A stretch of 64,000 nucleotides of DNA from Halococcus agarilyticus (GCF_000334895.1 NZ_BAFM01000015.1:36586-100585); one strand, 5' to 3'; shown: positions 16,532 to 25,262, counted from the stretch's first letter. Numbers and translations: made by a program. The notes: generated by a model not told the origin, from the sequence alone.

Positions 16532-17719
16532 ATGAGTGACGAAGCGTTTCCCGACCCGGCTGTCGATGTCGAATCGATCGAGCCGAACGAACTGAAAGAG
16601 CGCATCGACGACAGCGAGGGCGTGTTCCTGCTCGACACGTGTTCGAGTGAGGCGTTCGAGGAGTGGCACATCGACGAACCGAACGTTACCGTCCGGAACG
16701 TGCCGTACTTCGAATTCCTGCTCGGCGATGTCGACGAGGAGGTCTTTGATGCGATCCCTGACGACCGGGACGTGACGGTTCTCTGCGCGAAGGGTGATTC
16801 GAGCGAGTACGTCGCCGGTCTGCTGGCCGAACGCGGCTACGAGGTGCGTCATCTCGCACGCGGCATGAACGGCTGGGCGGAGCTCTACGAATCCCATGAA
16901 CTCGCCATCGATGCCGACGCCACAATCGTCCAGTACCAGCGCGCCTCCAGCGGCTGCCTCTCGTATCTCGTCGTTAGCGGCGACGAGGCCGCGGTCGTCG
17001 ATCCACTCCGACCGTTCGCCGACACCTATCACCAGGACGCGCGCACGCTGGGTGCGGAGATCACGGCCGCGCTCGACACCCACATCCACGCCGACCACAT
17101 CAGTGGAGCCCGACGCGTCGCCGCAGGAACCGACGCGGAGGCGTTCCTTCCTGCATCCGCCGCCGAGCGTGGTGTCGACGACGACACTGCCTATTCGACG
17201 ATCGAGGACGGCGAGACGATCGCCGTCGGCGAGACCGATATCGAGGCGTTTCACACGCCCGGGCACACGTCGGGAATGACCGCCTACCGGGTCGGGAACG
17301 CCCTGTTCGCCGGCGACGGTCTGTTCATCGAAAGCGTCGCTCGTCCCGATCTCGAAGCGGGAGCCGAAGGCACAGCCGACGCCGCAGAACAGCTCCACGA
17401 GACGTTGCACGAGCGTGTGCTGGAGCTTCCCGACGAGACCATCGTCGCTCCAGGCCACTTCAGCGGGAACGCCGAGGCCGACGACGGCACGTACACGGCT
17501 CGACTCGGCGACCTCGAATCCCGGATGGACGCACTCGGAATGGATCGTGCGGCGTTCGTCGATCTCGTCCAGTCGGATATGCCGCCACGACCGAGCAACT
17601 ACGAGGCAATCGTCGCGACCAACCTCGGCGAACGCGAGCCGACCGACGAGGAGGCGTTCGCGCTCGAACTGGGCCCGAACAACTGTGCGGCGAGCCAGGA
17701 CGTGCTGACGAGCGACTGA
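16532..17719 (+). CDS. Rhodanese-MBL fusion, second copy
   Basis: A 395-residue paralogue of the 12979 gene. The rhodanese-like domain comes first (about 1-120, Cys in VTVLCAKGDSSE), then the MBL domain with THIHADHISG, FAGDGLF and APGHFSG. The metal ligands appear complete. It ends in GPNNCAASQDVLTSD, so the NNCAA element of the first copy is retained but followed by an extra eight residues or so. It heads a plus-strand run with two YeeE-type half transporters, the first starting 3 bases after its stop. It is likely controlled through the palindrome at 16472. Confidence 0.88.
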   Translation: MSDEAFPDPAVDVESIEPNELKERIDDSEGVFLLDTCSSEAFEEWHIDEPNVTVRNVPYFEFLLGDVDEEVFDAIPDDRDVTVLCAKGDSSEYVAGLLAERGYEVRHLARGMNGWAELYESHELAIDADATIVQYQRASSGCLSYLVVSGDEAAVVDPLRPFADTYHQDARTLGAEITAALDTHIHADHISGARRVAAGTDAEAFLPASAAERGVDDDTAYSTIEDGETIAVGETDIEAFHTPGHTSGMTAYRVGNALFAGDGLFIESVARPDLEAGAEGTADAAEQLHETLHERVLELPDETIVAPGHFSGNAEADDGTYTARLGDLESRMDALGMDRAAFVDLVQSDMPPRPSNYEAIVATNLGEREPTDEEAFALELGPNNCAASQDVLTSD

Positions 17720-17722
17720 TCG

Positions 17723-18235
17723 ATGATCGAACAGTTCGACGTCCTGACGGTCATCGGACAGGCGTCGCTCGCGGGGCTGTTCCCCCGCGGGATCGGCCAG
17801 TACGCCATCGGCGGCGTCCTCATCGGGCTTGGGGTTTCGATCATCTACCTCGGAACAGCGATCACGCCGGGTGCGAGCACGTTCTTCGAGTCGACGCTGT
17901 CGTACGTCTCGACGATCCCGCGATTCAACCGGGCGAAATATCTCGCCACACGTGACTGGCGGCTCGTTTTCACGCTGAGCATGGTCGCCGGCGCGGCCGT
18001 CTACGCCCTCCTCTTCGGACAGGGTGGCTGGACGACCGACGTCCAGCCGTGGCGACTGCTCGGCGGTGGCGTCCTCGTCGGTGTCGGGACGCGGATCGGG
18101 AAGGGCTGTACCTCCGGCCACGGGATCAACGGGCTGGCGTCGCTGTCGCGGACCTCGTTCGCGAACGTCGCGACGTTCATGGCAGTCGCGATTGGGGCCG
18201 CGCTCTCGATGCAGGCGATCGGGGTGACGCCATGA
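17723..18235 (+). CDS. YeeE/YedE-type sulfur transporter, N-terminal half
   Basis: A 170-residue membrane protein with four or five hydrophobic segments and the conserved cysteine motif IGKGCTSGHGINGLA (Cys129). YeeE/YedE (TsuA) proteins move thiosulfate or sulfane sulfur across the membrane. Bacterial TsuA is one chain of about 350 residues, whereas here the domain is divided between two genes. The stop overlaps the next start (ATGA), indicating a stoichiometric pair. Confidence 0.9.
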   Translation: MIEQFDVLTVIGQASLAGLFPRGIGQYAIGGVLIGLGVSIIYLGTAITPGASTFFESTLSYVSTIPRFNRAKYLATRDWRLVFTLSMVAGAAVYALLFGQGGWTTDVQPWRLLGGGVLVGVGTRIGKGCTSGHGINGLASLSRTSFANVATFMAVAIGAALSMQAIGVTP

Positions 18236-18699
18236 GCGCGAGCGATACCCGTCACCCGCTGTTCGTGCCGCTGATCGCCGTCGGCGGATCGCTGTTCGGG
18301 TTCGGCCTCGCCTACAGCGGGATGGCGAGACCCGAGATCGTCCTCGATTTCCTCCAGTTGGAGGATCTCGGACTCCTCTTCGTGATGGGCGGAGCGGCGG
18401 CCGTCACTGGAACCGTCATCACGCTTGCGATGCGCCACCTCGACCGTGCACCGCTCACCGGCGATCCCTACGGCAAACGCGAGCGATCCTTCGACCGCAG
18501 CGTGCTCCTCGGCGGAGCGGTCTTCGGCGTCGGCTGGGGGATCTCGGGGCTCTGTCCCGGCTCGGCGTACGCCAGTCTCGGCATCGGGAACTACCCGATC
18601 CTACTCGGGATTGCCGGGATGTTCCTCGGTGCGTACGCTCAGGGCTACTGGCGCGCGTATCGACAGGAAACCGATAGAACGGTCACACCGAGCGACTGA
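18232..18699 (+). CDS. YeeE/YedE-type sulfur transporter, C-terminal half
   Basis: A 155-residue partner of the preceding gene with about four membrane segments and the second conserved cysteine motif GWGISGLCPGSAYA (Cys108). The cytosolic loop around residues 68-90 (GDPYGKRERSFDRS) is conserved in such proteins. With the first half it should build one transport unit feeding sulfur to TusA and DsrE2. Coupled translation supports this. Confidence 0.9.
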   Translation: MSASDTRHPLFVPLIAVGGSLFGFGLAYSGMARPEIVLDFLQLEDLGLLFVMGGAAAVTGTVITLAMRHLDRAPLTGDPYGKRERSFDRSVLLGGAVFGVGWGISGLCPGSAYASLGIGNYPILLGIAGMFLGAYAQGYWRAYRQETDRTVTPSD

Positions 18700-18721
18700 T
18701 CGTACCCGATTCGACTCCCAG

Positions 18722-18811
18722 ATGATGCGAAACACCGAACACGAGCACGATATCGAATACGAGCACGACACCGACCGCGAACAGCTATCGTGGATAGAGG
18801 AGGACTCGTGA
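18722..18811 (+). CDS. 29-residue His/Asp/Glu-rich peptide, putative
   Basis: ATG at 18722 opens a 29-codon frame with a strikingly His- and acid-rich centre (TEHEHDIEYEHDTDRE) and ends at a TGA overlapping the GTG start of the DUF2270 gene (GTGA). Such an overlap is typical of real cotranslated gene pairs in this window. The His/acid repeats could bind metal. No family is recognised; the alternative is a chance frame used only for translational coupling. Confidence 0.45.
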   Translation: MMRNTEHEHDIEYEHDTDREQLSWIEEDS

Positions 18812-19518
18812 GCGACGACACACCCTTCGATCCAACCGGAGAGGTCGAGCGCCACATCGGTCGCGGGATGTTCGAGGAGGGGATGGGTCCCGGCTCGTCG
18901 ATGGCCCATCTCTACCGCGGCGAGGTCCACCGGATGAAGTTCTGGCGCGAGCGCCTCGATCGAACGACCAACTGGGCCATCACGATCATGGCAGCGATCC
19001 TGACGTGGGCGTTCACGGGCAACAATCCCCACTACATCGTGCTGATCGGGCTGGCGATGATCACGGTCTTCCTCGTGATCGAGGCCCGTCGATACCGTGG
19101 CTACGACCTCTGGCGGTCGCGCGTGCGACTGATGCAGGAGAACGTCTTCGCGAACGCGCTCGATGCGTCCAAAGATATCAGTGACCCCCACTGGCGACGC
19201 GAGCTGAGCGAGGACTACCGCCAGCCGAAGATCAAGATCAGCTTCGAGGAGGCGCTCGCCCATCGCCTGCGCCGCGTATATCTGCCACTCATGGCCGTGC
19301 TCCTCGTCGCCTGGTTTATCCGGATCACTGCCTTCATGCAGGCAACCGGGTGGCCGGCGAGTGCCGCGATCGGTGCCATTCCCGGGGTCGTCGTAACCGG
19401 ACTCGTCGCCGCGTTCTTCGTCGCTGCAACCGTAGTCGCCTGCCGACCGCGGACGTGGAAGGCGAACGGGGAGCTCCGACTGACCGACGTCGATGTCTGG
19501 GGCGACACCGAACAGTGA
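18808..19518 (+). CDS. DUF2270 family membrane protein
   Basis: About 236 residues: a hydrophilic N-terminus with MAHLYRGEVHRMKFWRERLDRT near residues 30-55, two membrane segments around 58-95, a charged central region, and two more membrane segments around 160-205. Function is unknown for the family. The GTG at 18808 is preferred to the ATG at 18790: it has a GGAGG motif six bases upstream and overlaps the stop of the small His-rich frame. It lies between the sulfur transporter genes and the HTH regulator. Confidence 0.8.
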   Translation: MSDDTPFDPTGEVERHIGRGMFEEGMGPGSSMAHLYRGEVHRMKFWRERLDRTTNWAITIMAAILTWAFTGNNPHYIVLIGLAMITVFLVIEARRYRGYDLWRSRVRLMQENVFANALDASKDISDPHWRRELSEDYRQPKIKISFEEALAHRLRRVYLPLMAVLLVAWFIRITAFMQATGWPASAAIGAIPGVVVTGLVAAFFVAATVVACRPRTWKANGELRLTDVDVWGDTEQ

Positions 19519-19587
19519 GCCGCTCCCTCGACGACAGGAGCTCGACCGTGATGGTCGTGTACAGTCGTGCGGAGCATGCACAACGTC

Positions 19588-19593
19588 TTTATT
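19588..19593 (+). promoter_or_regulatory. TATA box of the HTH regulator gene
   Basis: TTTATT lies 32 bases before the ATG at 19620, so the regulator probably has its own leaderless transcript, separate from the upstream genes. Confidence 0.55.
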
Positions 19594-19619
19594 CGCGCCA
19601 GCCCTACGGGGCGTAACCA

Positions 19620-20024
19620 ATGCCCGACTCGATGGCGGAGTATCTTCGTGCGGACATGGAGTGTGAGGGGCTCCTCGAATGTTTCCACGGTCTGACCGAT
19701 CTCGACCGGGACTGCTTCGAAGTCGTCGTCAGTCATGACAACGCCCTGACTGTCGATGAGATCGCCGAGGAAGTCGACCGGGAACGCTCGACGGTGTATC
19801 GCTCGCTCCAGCGACTGCTCCAGGCGGGGTTCGTCCAGAAGGAGCAGGTCAACTACGAACAGGGTGGCTACTATCACGTCTTCCGGCCGACCGATCCCGA
19901 TGTCGTCGCTGACGAGATGCAACGCATGTTGAACGACTGGTACGCGAAGATGGGGCAGCTCATCGGGGAGTTCCGGACGAAGTACGAGCCGTCCGATCAG
20001 CCCACGGCGGCCGTCGAGGGGTGA
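19620..20024 (+). CDS. Winged-HTH transcriptional regulator with N-terminal cysteines
   Basis: A 134-residue DNA-binding protein with a winged helix of the TrmB/MarR type at about residues 40-90 (LTVDEIAEEVDRERSTVYRSLQRLLQAG is the HTH) and a helical C-terminus likely for dimerisation. Three cysteines (Cys15, Cys21, Cys32) lie just ahead of the HTH, which is unusual for haloarchaeal regulators and would suit sensing of persulfide, thiol or metal. It closes the sulfur cluster and is the natural candidate to bind the palindromes at 16348 and 16472; both proposals are inference. Confidence 0.82.
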   Translation: MPDSMAEYLRADMECEGLLECFHGLTDLDRDCFEVVVSHDNALTVDEIAEEVDRERSTVYRSLQRLLQAGFVQKEQVNYEQGGYYHVFRPTDPDVVADEMQRMLNDWYAKMGQLIGEFRTKYEPSDQPTAAVEG

Positions 20025-20174
20025 ATCGATCGGTTCGTGTCCGGTGACGGATGCGGACGATCCGTTGCAGATCGACTGCCCAGCGGCTGTTGGATTCGTT
20101 CCGAAGAGTAGTCGTACCGTTCCGAGTCGACCCGGTACCTGCGGACTTTTATCACCCGCCATCCAACGCCGGCC

Positions 20175-20906
20175 ATGCGCGTTGGCCTGGTCTCGGTCGG
20201 CGACGAACTCCTCGCGGGCGACACCGTGAACACCAACGCCGCGTGGCTCGGCAGCCGACTCACCGAGCGCGGCGCGACCGTCGAGCGGTGCGTCGTGGTG
20301 CCCGATCGGATCGAGACGATCGCCGAGGTCGTCACCGAGCTCCACGACCGCCACGACGCCGTGCTCGTCACGGGCGGGCTCGGGCCGACCCACGACGACC
20401 TCACGATGGATGCCGTCGCGCGCGCGTTCGATCGCGATCTCGAAGCAAGCGACGAGGCGATCGAGTGGCTCGCCGAGCACGGCGGCTACGAGCGCGCGGA
20501 TCTCGCCGCGGGCACCGCAGACCTCCCGGCTGGCGCACGAGTGCTCCACAACGAGGCCGGGGTCGCGCCGGGCTGCGTGGTCGAGTCGGTGTACGTGTTT
20601 CCCGGCGTCCCAGCGGAGATGCACGCGATGTTCGAGACGGTCGCGGGGGAGTTCTCGGGCACAACCACCCACGTCGAGTGGGTCCACGCCGCCGAACCCG
20701 AGAGCGCGCTGCTCGATCGGATCGCCGCCGTCAGGGAGCGCTTCGACGTTACAGTGGGAAGCTATCCGGGCGAGCACGTCCGGCTCAAGCTCCAGAGCGA
20801 CGATGCCGACGAGGCGTCGGCGGCGGCCGCGTGGCTCACGGAACGCGTCGACGTGGCGGAGCCAGCGGATAGAGATGGCGGAGCCGACGACGTCTCCGGA
20901 GAGTGA
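20175..20906 (+). CDS. CinA N-terminal / MoCF-biosynthesis domain protein
   Basis: A 243-residue protein of the COG1058 type. It has the opening VGDELLAGDTVNTNAAWL and the molybdopterin-binding-like motif LVTGGLGPTHDDLTMDAVA near residues 64-82, then VYVFPGVPAEM near 139. The C-terminal nicotinamide-nucleotide amidase domain of bacterial CinA is absent. Archaeal stand-alone members may act as ADP-ribose or NMN-related hydrolases; the exact substrate is not known. A TTTTATC box at 20147 lies 28 bases before the ATG. Confidence 0.85.
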   Translation: MRVGLVSVGDELLAGDTVNTNAAWLGSRLTERGATVERCVVVPDRIETIAEVVTELHDRHDAVLVTGGLGPTHDDLTMDAVARAFDRDLEASDEAIEWLAEHGGYERADLAAGTADLPAGARVLHNEAGVAPGCVVESVYVFPGVPAEMHAMFETVAGEFSGTTTHVEWVHAAEPESALLDRIAAVRERFDVTVGSYPGEHVRLKLQSDDADEASAAAAWLTERVDVAEPADRDGGADDVSGE

Positions 20907-20915
20907 TCGATCGAT

Positions 20916-21041
20916 TCAGCGATAGAGATACGCCCACCACGCGACGACGAGGACGATTCCCGCGATCGTGACCGCGTAGCCGGCTCCGTTGATGATACCC
21001 GTCTGTACGTTCTCCTGAAGGAGGACGCCGATCGCGTTCAT
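20916..21041 (-). CDS. 41-residue single-span membrane protein
   Basis: An ATG at 21041 (MNAIGVLLQENVQTGIING) opens a 41-codon frame with one strongly hydrophobic helix (AGYAVTIAGIVLVVAWWAYL) ending in LYR and a TGA at 20916-20918. A CTTAAATC TATA-like box lies at 21063-21070 on the opposite face, about 25-30 bases upstream, matching leaderless transcription. Codon use and the coherent membrane helix make it convincing despite its size. Function is unknown. Confidence 0.72.
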   Translation of the reverse strand: MNAIGVLLQENVQTGIINGAGYAVTIAGIVLVVAWWAYLYR

Positions 21042-21154
21042 GCCGGACGCTTGCACGCCCGGGATTTAAGCGTTCCATCCGAGCGGGGAGCCCGATTCGA
21101 GCCCCATACTACCCGGGCCGGACGCCTTTTGCCGCCGCCGGCGGTAGCGACGGC

Positions 21155-22324
21155 ATGCGACGAGTCGGCTTCGTGGTGAACCCCATCGCCGGGATGGGGG
21201 GCCGCGTCGGACTGAAGGGAACCGACGGCAAGGTCGAGGAGGCACGGGATCGGGGTGCGGAACCGCGCGCGCCAGGCCGCGCCCGCGACGCGCTCGCATC
21301 GCTCGCGACCCACGCGGCAGACGCGGGCGAGACGATCGAACTCCTCGCTGCCGGCGGCGAGATGGGCGCGTCGATCGTCCGCGACGCCGGCCTCGATTTC
21401 GAGTGCGAGGTCGTGACCGATCCTCCCACGGAGACGAGCGCCGCCGACACCCGCGAGGCCGTCCGCCGGTTCGTCGAGCACGTTCCGCCGGCGGCGGAAC
21501 GGAACGGTCGAGCGGCGGAGCCGCGAGACGAAGGGGTCGACCTCGTCCTGTTCGTCGGCGGCGACGGCACCGCGGTCGACGTCGCCGAGACGCTCGAAGA
21601 TCGGGAGAGTGACATCCCGATTCTGGGGGTGCCGGCCGGCGTCAAGATCTACTCCTCAGTCTTTGCGGTCTCGCCCCGCGCGGCCGGCCGGATCGCGGCG
21701 ACGTTCGACGACACCGAGTCCCGCGAAGTGAACGACATCGACGAGGACGCCTACCGCGAGGGCGAGGTCCACACCGAGCTTCGGGCGATCGCCCAAGTTC
21801 CGATCGCCGAGGAGGTCCAATCGAGCAAACAGCTCGGCGGCGGTACCGTCGAAACGCTCGCGGCGGGGGTCGCGAGCGATGTAGAGCCGGGGACGACGTA
21901 CGTCCTCGGCCCCGGCAGCACCGTCGGCGCGATCGAGCGCGAACTCGGGTTCGAGGGAACGCCGCTCGGTGTCGACGTCTGGCGTGCGGACCCGGCGGGG
22001 CCGGAGGCAGGCGAGTGGCCGACCGGCGAGGTGCTCGCCCGCGACGCGAGCGCCGACGAGATCCTCGACGTGCTCGGCGAGCGCGCAGTGATAGTCGTCT
22101 CGCCGATCGGCGGCCAGGGGTTCGTCTTCGGCCGGGGCAACCAGCAGCTCTCGCCGGACGTGCTCCGCCGCTCCGAAATCGAGATCGTGGCCTCGCGGCG
22201 CAAGCTCGACGACATCGGCGTGCTGCGGGTCGACACCGGGGACCGGGACCTCGACGACGAACTCCGGGGCTGGCGGAAGGTCAGGATCGGGCGGGTCGAG
22301 CGCCGGCTGCTGAAGGTGGTGTAG
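21155..22324 (+). CDS. ATP-NAD kinase family protein
   Basis: A 389-residue member of the COG3199-type NAD kinase-like family. The N-terminus VGFVVNPIAGMGGRVGLKG and the kinase motif LFVGGDGTAVDVAE near residues 130-143 are visible, followed by ILGVPAGVKIYSSVFA. It would phosphorylate NAD or a related diphosphate-linked substrate using ATP. The insertion between residues 100 and 125 is specific to this protein. It is longer than the canonical NAD kinase, so a second substrate or regulation is possible. Confidence 0.85.
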   Translation: MRRVGFVVNPIAGMGGRVGLKGTDGKVEEARDRGAEPRAPGRARDALASLATHAADAGETIELLAAGGEMGASIVRDAGLDFECEVVTDPPTETSAADTREAVRRFVEHVPPAAERNGRAAEPRDEGVDLVLFVGGDGTAVDVAETLEDRESDIPILGVPAGVKIYSSVFAVSPRAAGRIAATFDDTESREVNDIDEDAYREGEVHTELRAIAQVPIAEEVQSSKQLGGGTVETLAAGVASDVEPGTTYVLGPGSTVGAIERELGFEGTPLGVDVWRADPAGPEAGEWPTGEVLARDASADEILDVLGERAVIVVSPIGGQGFVFGRGNQQLSPDVLRRSEIEIVASRRKLDDIGVLRVDTGDRDLDDELRGWRKVRIGRVERRLLKVV

Positions 22325-22410
22325 CGTTCGGCGGATGAACTAGTAGGCTGCCGGCTTCCTTTAGTGGCATAGGGAGAAGATTAAGGTGTGTGGGCGCGTC
22401 GACTCCCGAC

Positions 22411-23445
22411 ATGGTTGAGACGCGGAAGGTCCAGCGGTTGGGCCCCTCGACGCTGGCGATGACGCTGCCCGCGGAGTGGGCGTCGGCACACGACGTCGAG
22501 AAGGGCGACGAGGTGTCCCTCCGGACGAGCGGCAAGGGAACCCTCACGGTGATGTCCGAGTCGGCACAGACCGAGGAGTCGAAGGCGACGATCCACGCAG
22601 AGAACCTCGACGCGGCCGCGGTCGAACGCGCGATCGTCGCCCAGTACGTCCTCGGTCGGCGAGTGATCCACGTCGAGGTCGCGGAGGGCACGCTCGACTC
22701 CGAACACATCAACGCGGTCTACAACGCCGAAACCCAGCTGATGGGCCTCGGCGTGATCGAGGAGACCCCCGAACGCATCGCGATCCGGTGCTCGGTCGAT
22801 CCCGAGGACTTCACGCTCGACAACCTCCTCGAGCGGCTCGAATCGACGGGATCGACGATGCGCGAGGAGGCCGTGAAGGCGCTCGCGCTCGGCAACCCCG
22901 ACTTCGCCCAGCGCGCGCTGAATCGCGAGCGCCAGGCCAACAAGATCTTCGTCCTCCTCCTCCGGCTGATCTTCACCGCCTACCAGAACCCCAATCTCGC
23001 GCGGGCGGTGGGGCTCGACGATGGCTTCCCGCTCGTGGGCTATCGCGCGATCGCGAAGAACCTCGAACTCACCGCGGACAACGCCGAGGACATCGCGGAC
23101 ATCGCGATGGAGGCCCCGGGTCACAAGCTCGACGTCGACGACGCGACGGTGCGGCGCATCCGGGAGTTCACCGATCAGGTCGACGAGATCTCCGCGCTCG
23201 CGGTCCAGGCGGCAGTCGAACGCGACTTCGAGTGCACGATCGAGGTCCGGCGGCTGTTCGCCGAGATCAACGACCGCGAGAGCGAGATCCTCGACGACCT
23301 GCCCGAGATGGACAACGAGAGCCTGCTCCGGGTGCGCGAAGTGCTCGTCAGCCTCGCCAAGACCGCGGAGTACGCCGTCCGGAACGCCGAGATCGCGACC
23401 AACCTCGCGCTCAACGAGGAATCGGAACACACCACGATCCTGTAG
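22411..23445 (+). CDS. phoU: PhoU-like phosphate regulator with AbrB-type N-terminus
   Basis: A 344-residue protein. An N-terminal SpoVT/AbrB-like swapped-hairpin domain (VETRKVQRLGPSTLAMTLP, residues 2-20, to about 50) is followed by two PhoU helical-bundle repeats (about 130-220 and 235-335). It is the archaeal phosphate-uptake regulator type in which DNA or protein binding is fused to PhoU. A GATTAAGG box at 22379 lies 32 bases before the ATG at 22411. It is separated by more than 30 kb from the pstSCAB operon in this window; a functional link is likely but not shown. Confidence 0.9.
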   Translation: MVETRKVQRLGPSTLAMTLPAEWASAHDVEKGDEVSLRTSGKGTLTVMSESAQTEESKATIHAENLDAAAVERAIVAQYVLGRRVIHVEVAEGTLDSEHINAVYNAETQLMGLGVIEETPERIAIRCSVDPEDFTLDNLLERLESTGSTMREEAVKALALGNPDFAQRALNRERQANKIFVLLLRLIFTAYQNPNLARAVGLDDGFPLVGYRAIAKNLELTADNAEDIADIAMEAPGHKLDVDDATVRRIREFTDQVDEISALAVQAAVERDFECTIEVRRLFAEINDRESEILDDLPEMDNESLLRVREVLVSLAKTAEYAVRNAEIATNLALNEESEHTTIL

Positions 23446-23487
23446 TTCGGTCGTTCGGGCTCGCCTCCGCCGACCGGAACCCGCGTG

Positions 23488-24120
23488 TCAGCCGCCCGCT
23501 GTCGTCGTCCCCGCCGACGCCTGACGAGCGGCGACGATCCGCCCGTTCGGGTCCTCGACGAGCACCGTGTCGCCGCTGCTGTCGATCACCGGCGAGAAGA
23601 AGCCGGCGTAGCGCTCCGTTCCGGCGTCGTCACCCCGGCCGGTGTGGAGCGTGAGCGTGTCGCCCGGTTCGAGCACGTACCGGGAGAACGTGTAGCGCTG
23701 GCCGTCGTCGAAGTCCACGGCGTACCCGTCGAGATCGAGCGGGCGACCGCCCACGTTGCGGAGGACGACGATCTCGCGCTCGGCGTCAAGGCGGACGATC
23801 GTCAGCGTCGCCGGTTCGGGCGTCGGCGTCGGTGTGGGAAGCGGCGTCGCGGTTGCCGTCGGAGTGGGCGTTGCGGTCGCTGTGGGCGTCGGTGTCGCTG
23901 TCGCCGTGGTGGTCGATGTTGCAGTTGGGGTCGGGGCTTCGGTCGCGGTCGCCGTCGGCGTCGGCTCAGTCGGCTGTGACGTCTCGACGAGTGAGACGGT
24001 GGCGCGATCCTGCGAGTCCGTCGTCGGCGGTGTCGCCTCGCCGACCGGCGACGCCAGCTGCGAACAGCCCGCGAGCACGCCACACACGAGGACCACGACG
24101 ATCGCGAGCCGCCGTTGCAT
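23488..24120 (-). CDS. Lamin-tail-domain surface lipoprotein
   Basis: A 210-residue secreted lipoprotein. The signal sequence ends in lipobox LAGC (Cys19). A long Thr-Pro-Ala linker (about 48-100), a likely glycosylated spacer, precedes an LTD domain (about 103-200) with ITLVRL-like strands, RNVGGRPLDLDGYAVDFDDG and LEPGDTLTLHTGRG. LTD domains on archaeal surface proteins often accompany nucleases or adhesins, but no catalytic domain is present here. The dense repetitive linker makes the DNA here low-complexity. Confidence 0.82.
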   Translation of the reverse strand: MQRRLAIVVVLVCGVLAGCSQLASPVGEATPPTTDSQDRATVSLVETSQPTEPTPTATATEAPTPTATSTTTATATPTPTATATPTPTATATPLPTPTPTPEPATLTIVRLDAEREIVVLRNVGGRPLDLDGYAVDFDDGQRYTFSRYVLEPGDTLTLHTGRGDDAGTERYAGFFSPVIDSSGDTVLVEDPNGRIVAARQASAGTTTAGG

Positions 24121-24229
24121 GGTCGCCCCTCACGACCGAGGACACAATTACCTTTGCCGCCCCGTGGCTCCGGAGCGGTTCGGCGTGTCGGCACGAGTCC
24201 CTCCGCTCGTGGAGCCGATCGACCGTCGA

Positions 24230-25165
24230 TCAGCCGTCGTCGAGCACGTCGGTCTCGATCGTGGTGTCGTATCCGAGCCCGTCGAGCGGGAGCCTCGCGG
24301 TCTCGCCGTCGGGGAGTTCGACCACGGCGGTGAGGTCGACCCGGAGATCGGTGCGCTGTCCCCGTTCGAGGTGTGAGACCCACCACTCGTCGAGTTCGCC
24401 GTTGTCGATGGTCACGTCCGCGCGTATCGTCTCCCGGCCCTCCGCGGGGATGGTGTACCCGCGAGCGGTGGTGCCGTTGCCGACGGTCACGTCGTTCATG
24501 GCGATCTCGTACTCGATCCGGGAGATCGGATACGGGATGGATTTCGGGTTCGAGACGACGATATCGCTCGATAGCGTCGTCGTCCCCTCGGTCACGTCGC
24601 CCCACGTCGCGCTCGTCCGATCGACGACGAGGACGGGATCGTCGATCAGCGGGAGGCTCGCGTTCACCGGGCGCGGCTCCGTCGAGTTGAACGCGTCGGT
24701 GATTCCGGTCTCGACGACTTCGGTCTCCCTGACGGTGGCGGTGCGGCCGAGCAGCGACGAGCGCACGCGTGCGGTCGCGACGAGACGCGTCCGCTCGCCG
24801 TTCCGGACGTGACTCGCCCACCACGCTGGAATCCGTCGATTGTCGATGGGGGTCGTGAGCCCGATCGTCGTGTTCCCCGTGGTGAGCCGGAACCCCTCCG
24901 TGGTGGCGGCCCCCATCTCGATCCCGTTCATCGCGATGGTGTGGCCGACCGTGGCGTTGCTGAGGCGGACGCCGACCGGGTTCGGGTTGGCGACGATCAC
25001 GTCGGTCTCGGCGACGGTCGTGCTCGCGTTCACGCTCGCGAACCGGCTCTCGGTGGCGGCGACCGACGGTCGATCGACCACCCCGAACGCCACCGCGCCC
25101 GCGACGATCACGCAGAGAACGACGACGGCGAGCACGAGCGTCCGGAGCACGCTGCGGAGGCTCAT
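24230..25165 (-). CDS. Secreted LEA-type-2 (WHy) domain protein
   Basis: A 311-residue protein with an N-terminal membrane anchor (about 1-30) and two LEA2/WHy repeats. Both repeats carry a V-x-NPN/K-x-x-x-x-P motif (VANPNPVGVRLSNA near 58 and VSNPKSIPYPISRIEYE near 214) and a W-x-SH motif (WWASHVRNGERT and WWVSHLERGQRT). The duplication is clear. WHy proteins are linked to desiccation and stress tolerance; here it is probably external. The ATG at 25165 is chosen because the upstream extension lacks coding character. Confidence 0.82.
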   Translation of the reverse strand: MSLRSVLRTLVLAVVVLCVIVAGAVAFGVVDRPSVAATESRFASVNASTTVAETDVIVANPNPVGVRLSNATVGHTIAMNGIEMGAATTEGFRLTTGNTTIGLTTPIDNRRIPAWWASHVRNGERTRLVATARVRSSLLGRTATVRETEVVETGITDAFNSTEPRPVNASLPLIDDPVLVVDRTSATWGDVTEGTTTLSSDIVVSNPKSIPYPISRIEYEIAMNDVTVGNGTTARGYTIPAEGRETIRADVTIDNGELDEWWVSHLERGQRTDLRVDLTAVVELPDGETARLPLDGLGYDTTIETDVLDDG

Positions 25166-25262
25166 CGGCGGGGTGATCGCCTCATTGGAGGAGTTCGGGC
25201 CGGCGGCAGCATAACCTCCGCGGCATGGAACCACCTAAGTCCCCGCGACCGATAGCGGTGGC

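Noticed and set aside
23800..24000. Possible tandem repeat or CRISPR-like array
   Set aside because: The repetition is the Thr-Pro-Ala linker of the lamin-tail lipoprotein. Units are short, imperfect and in frame, with no spacers.
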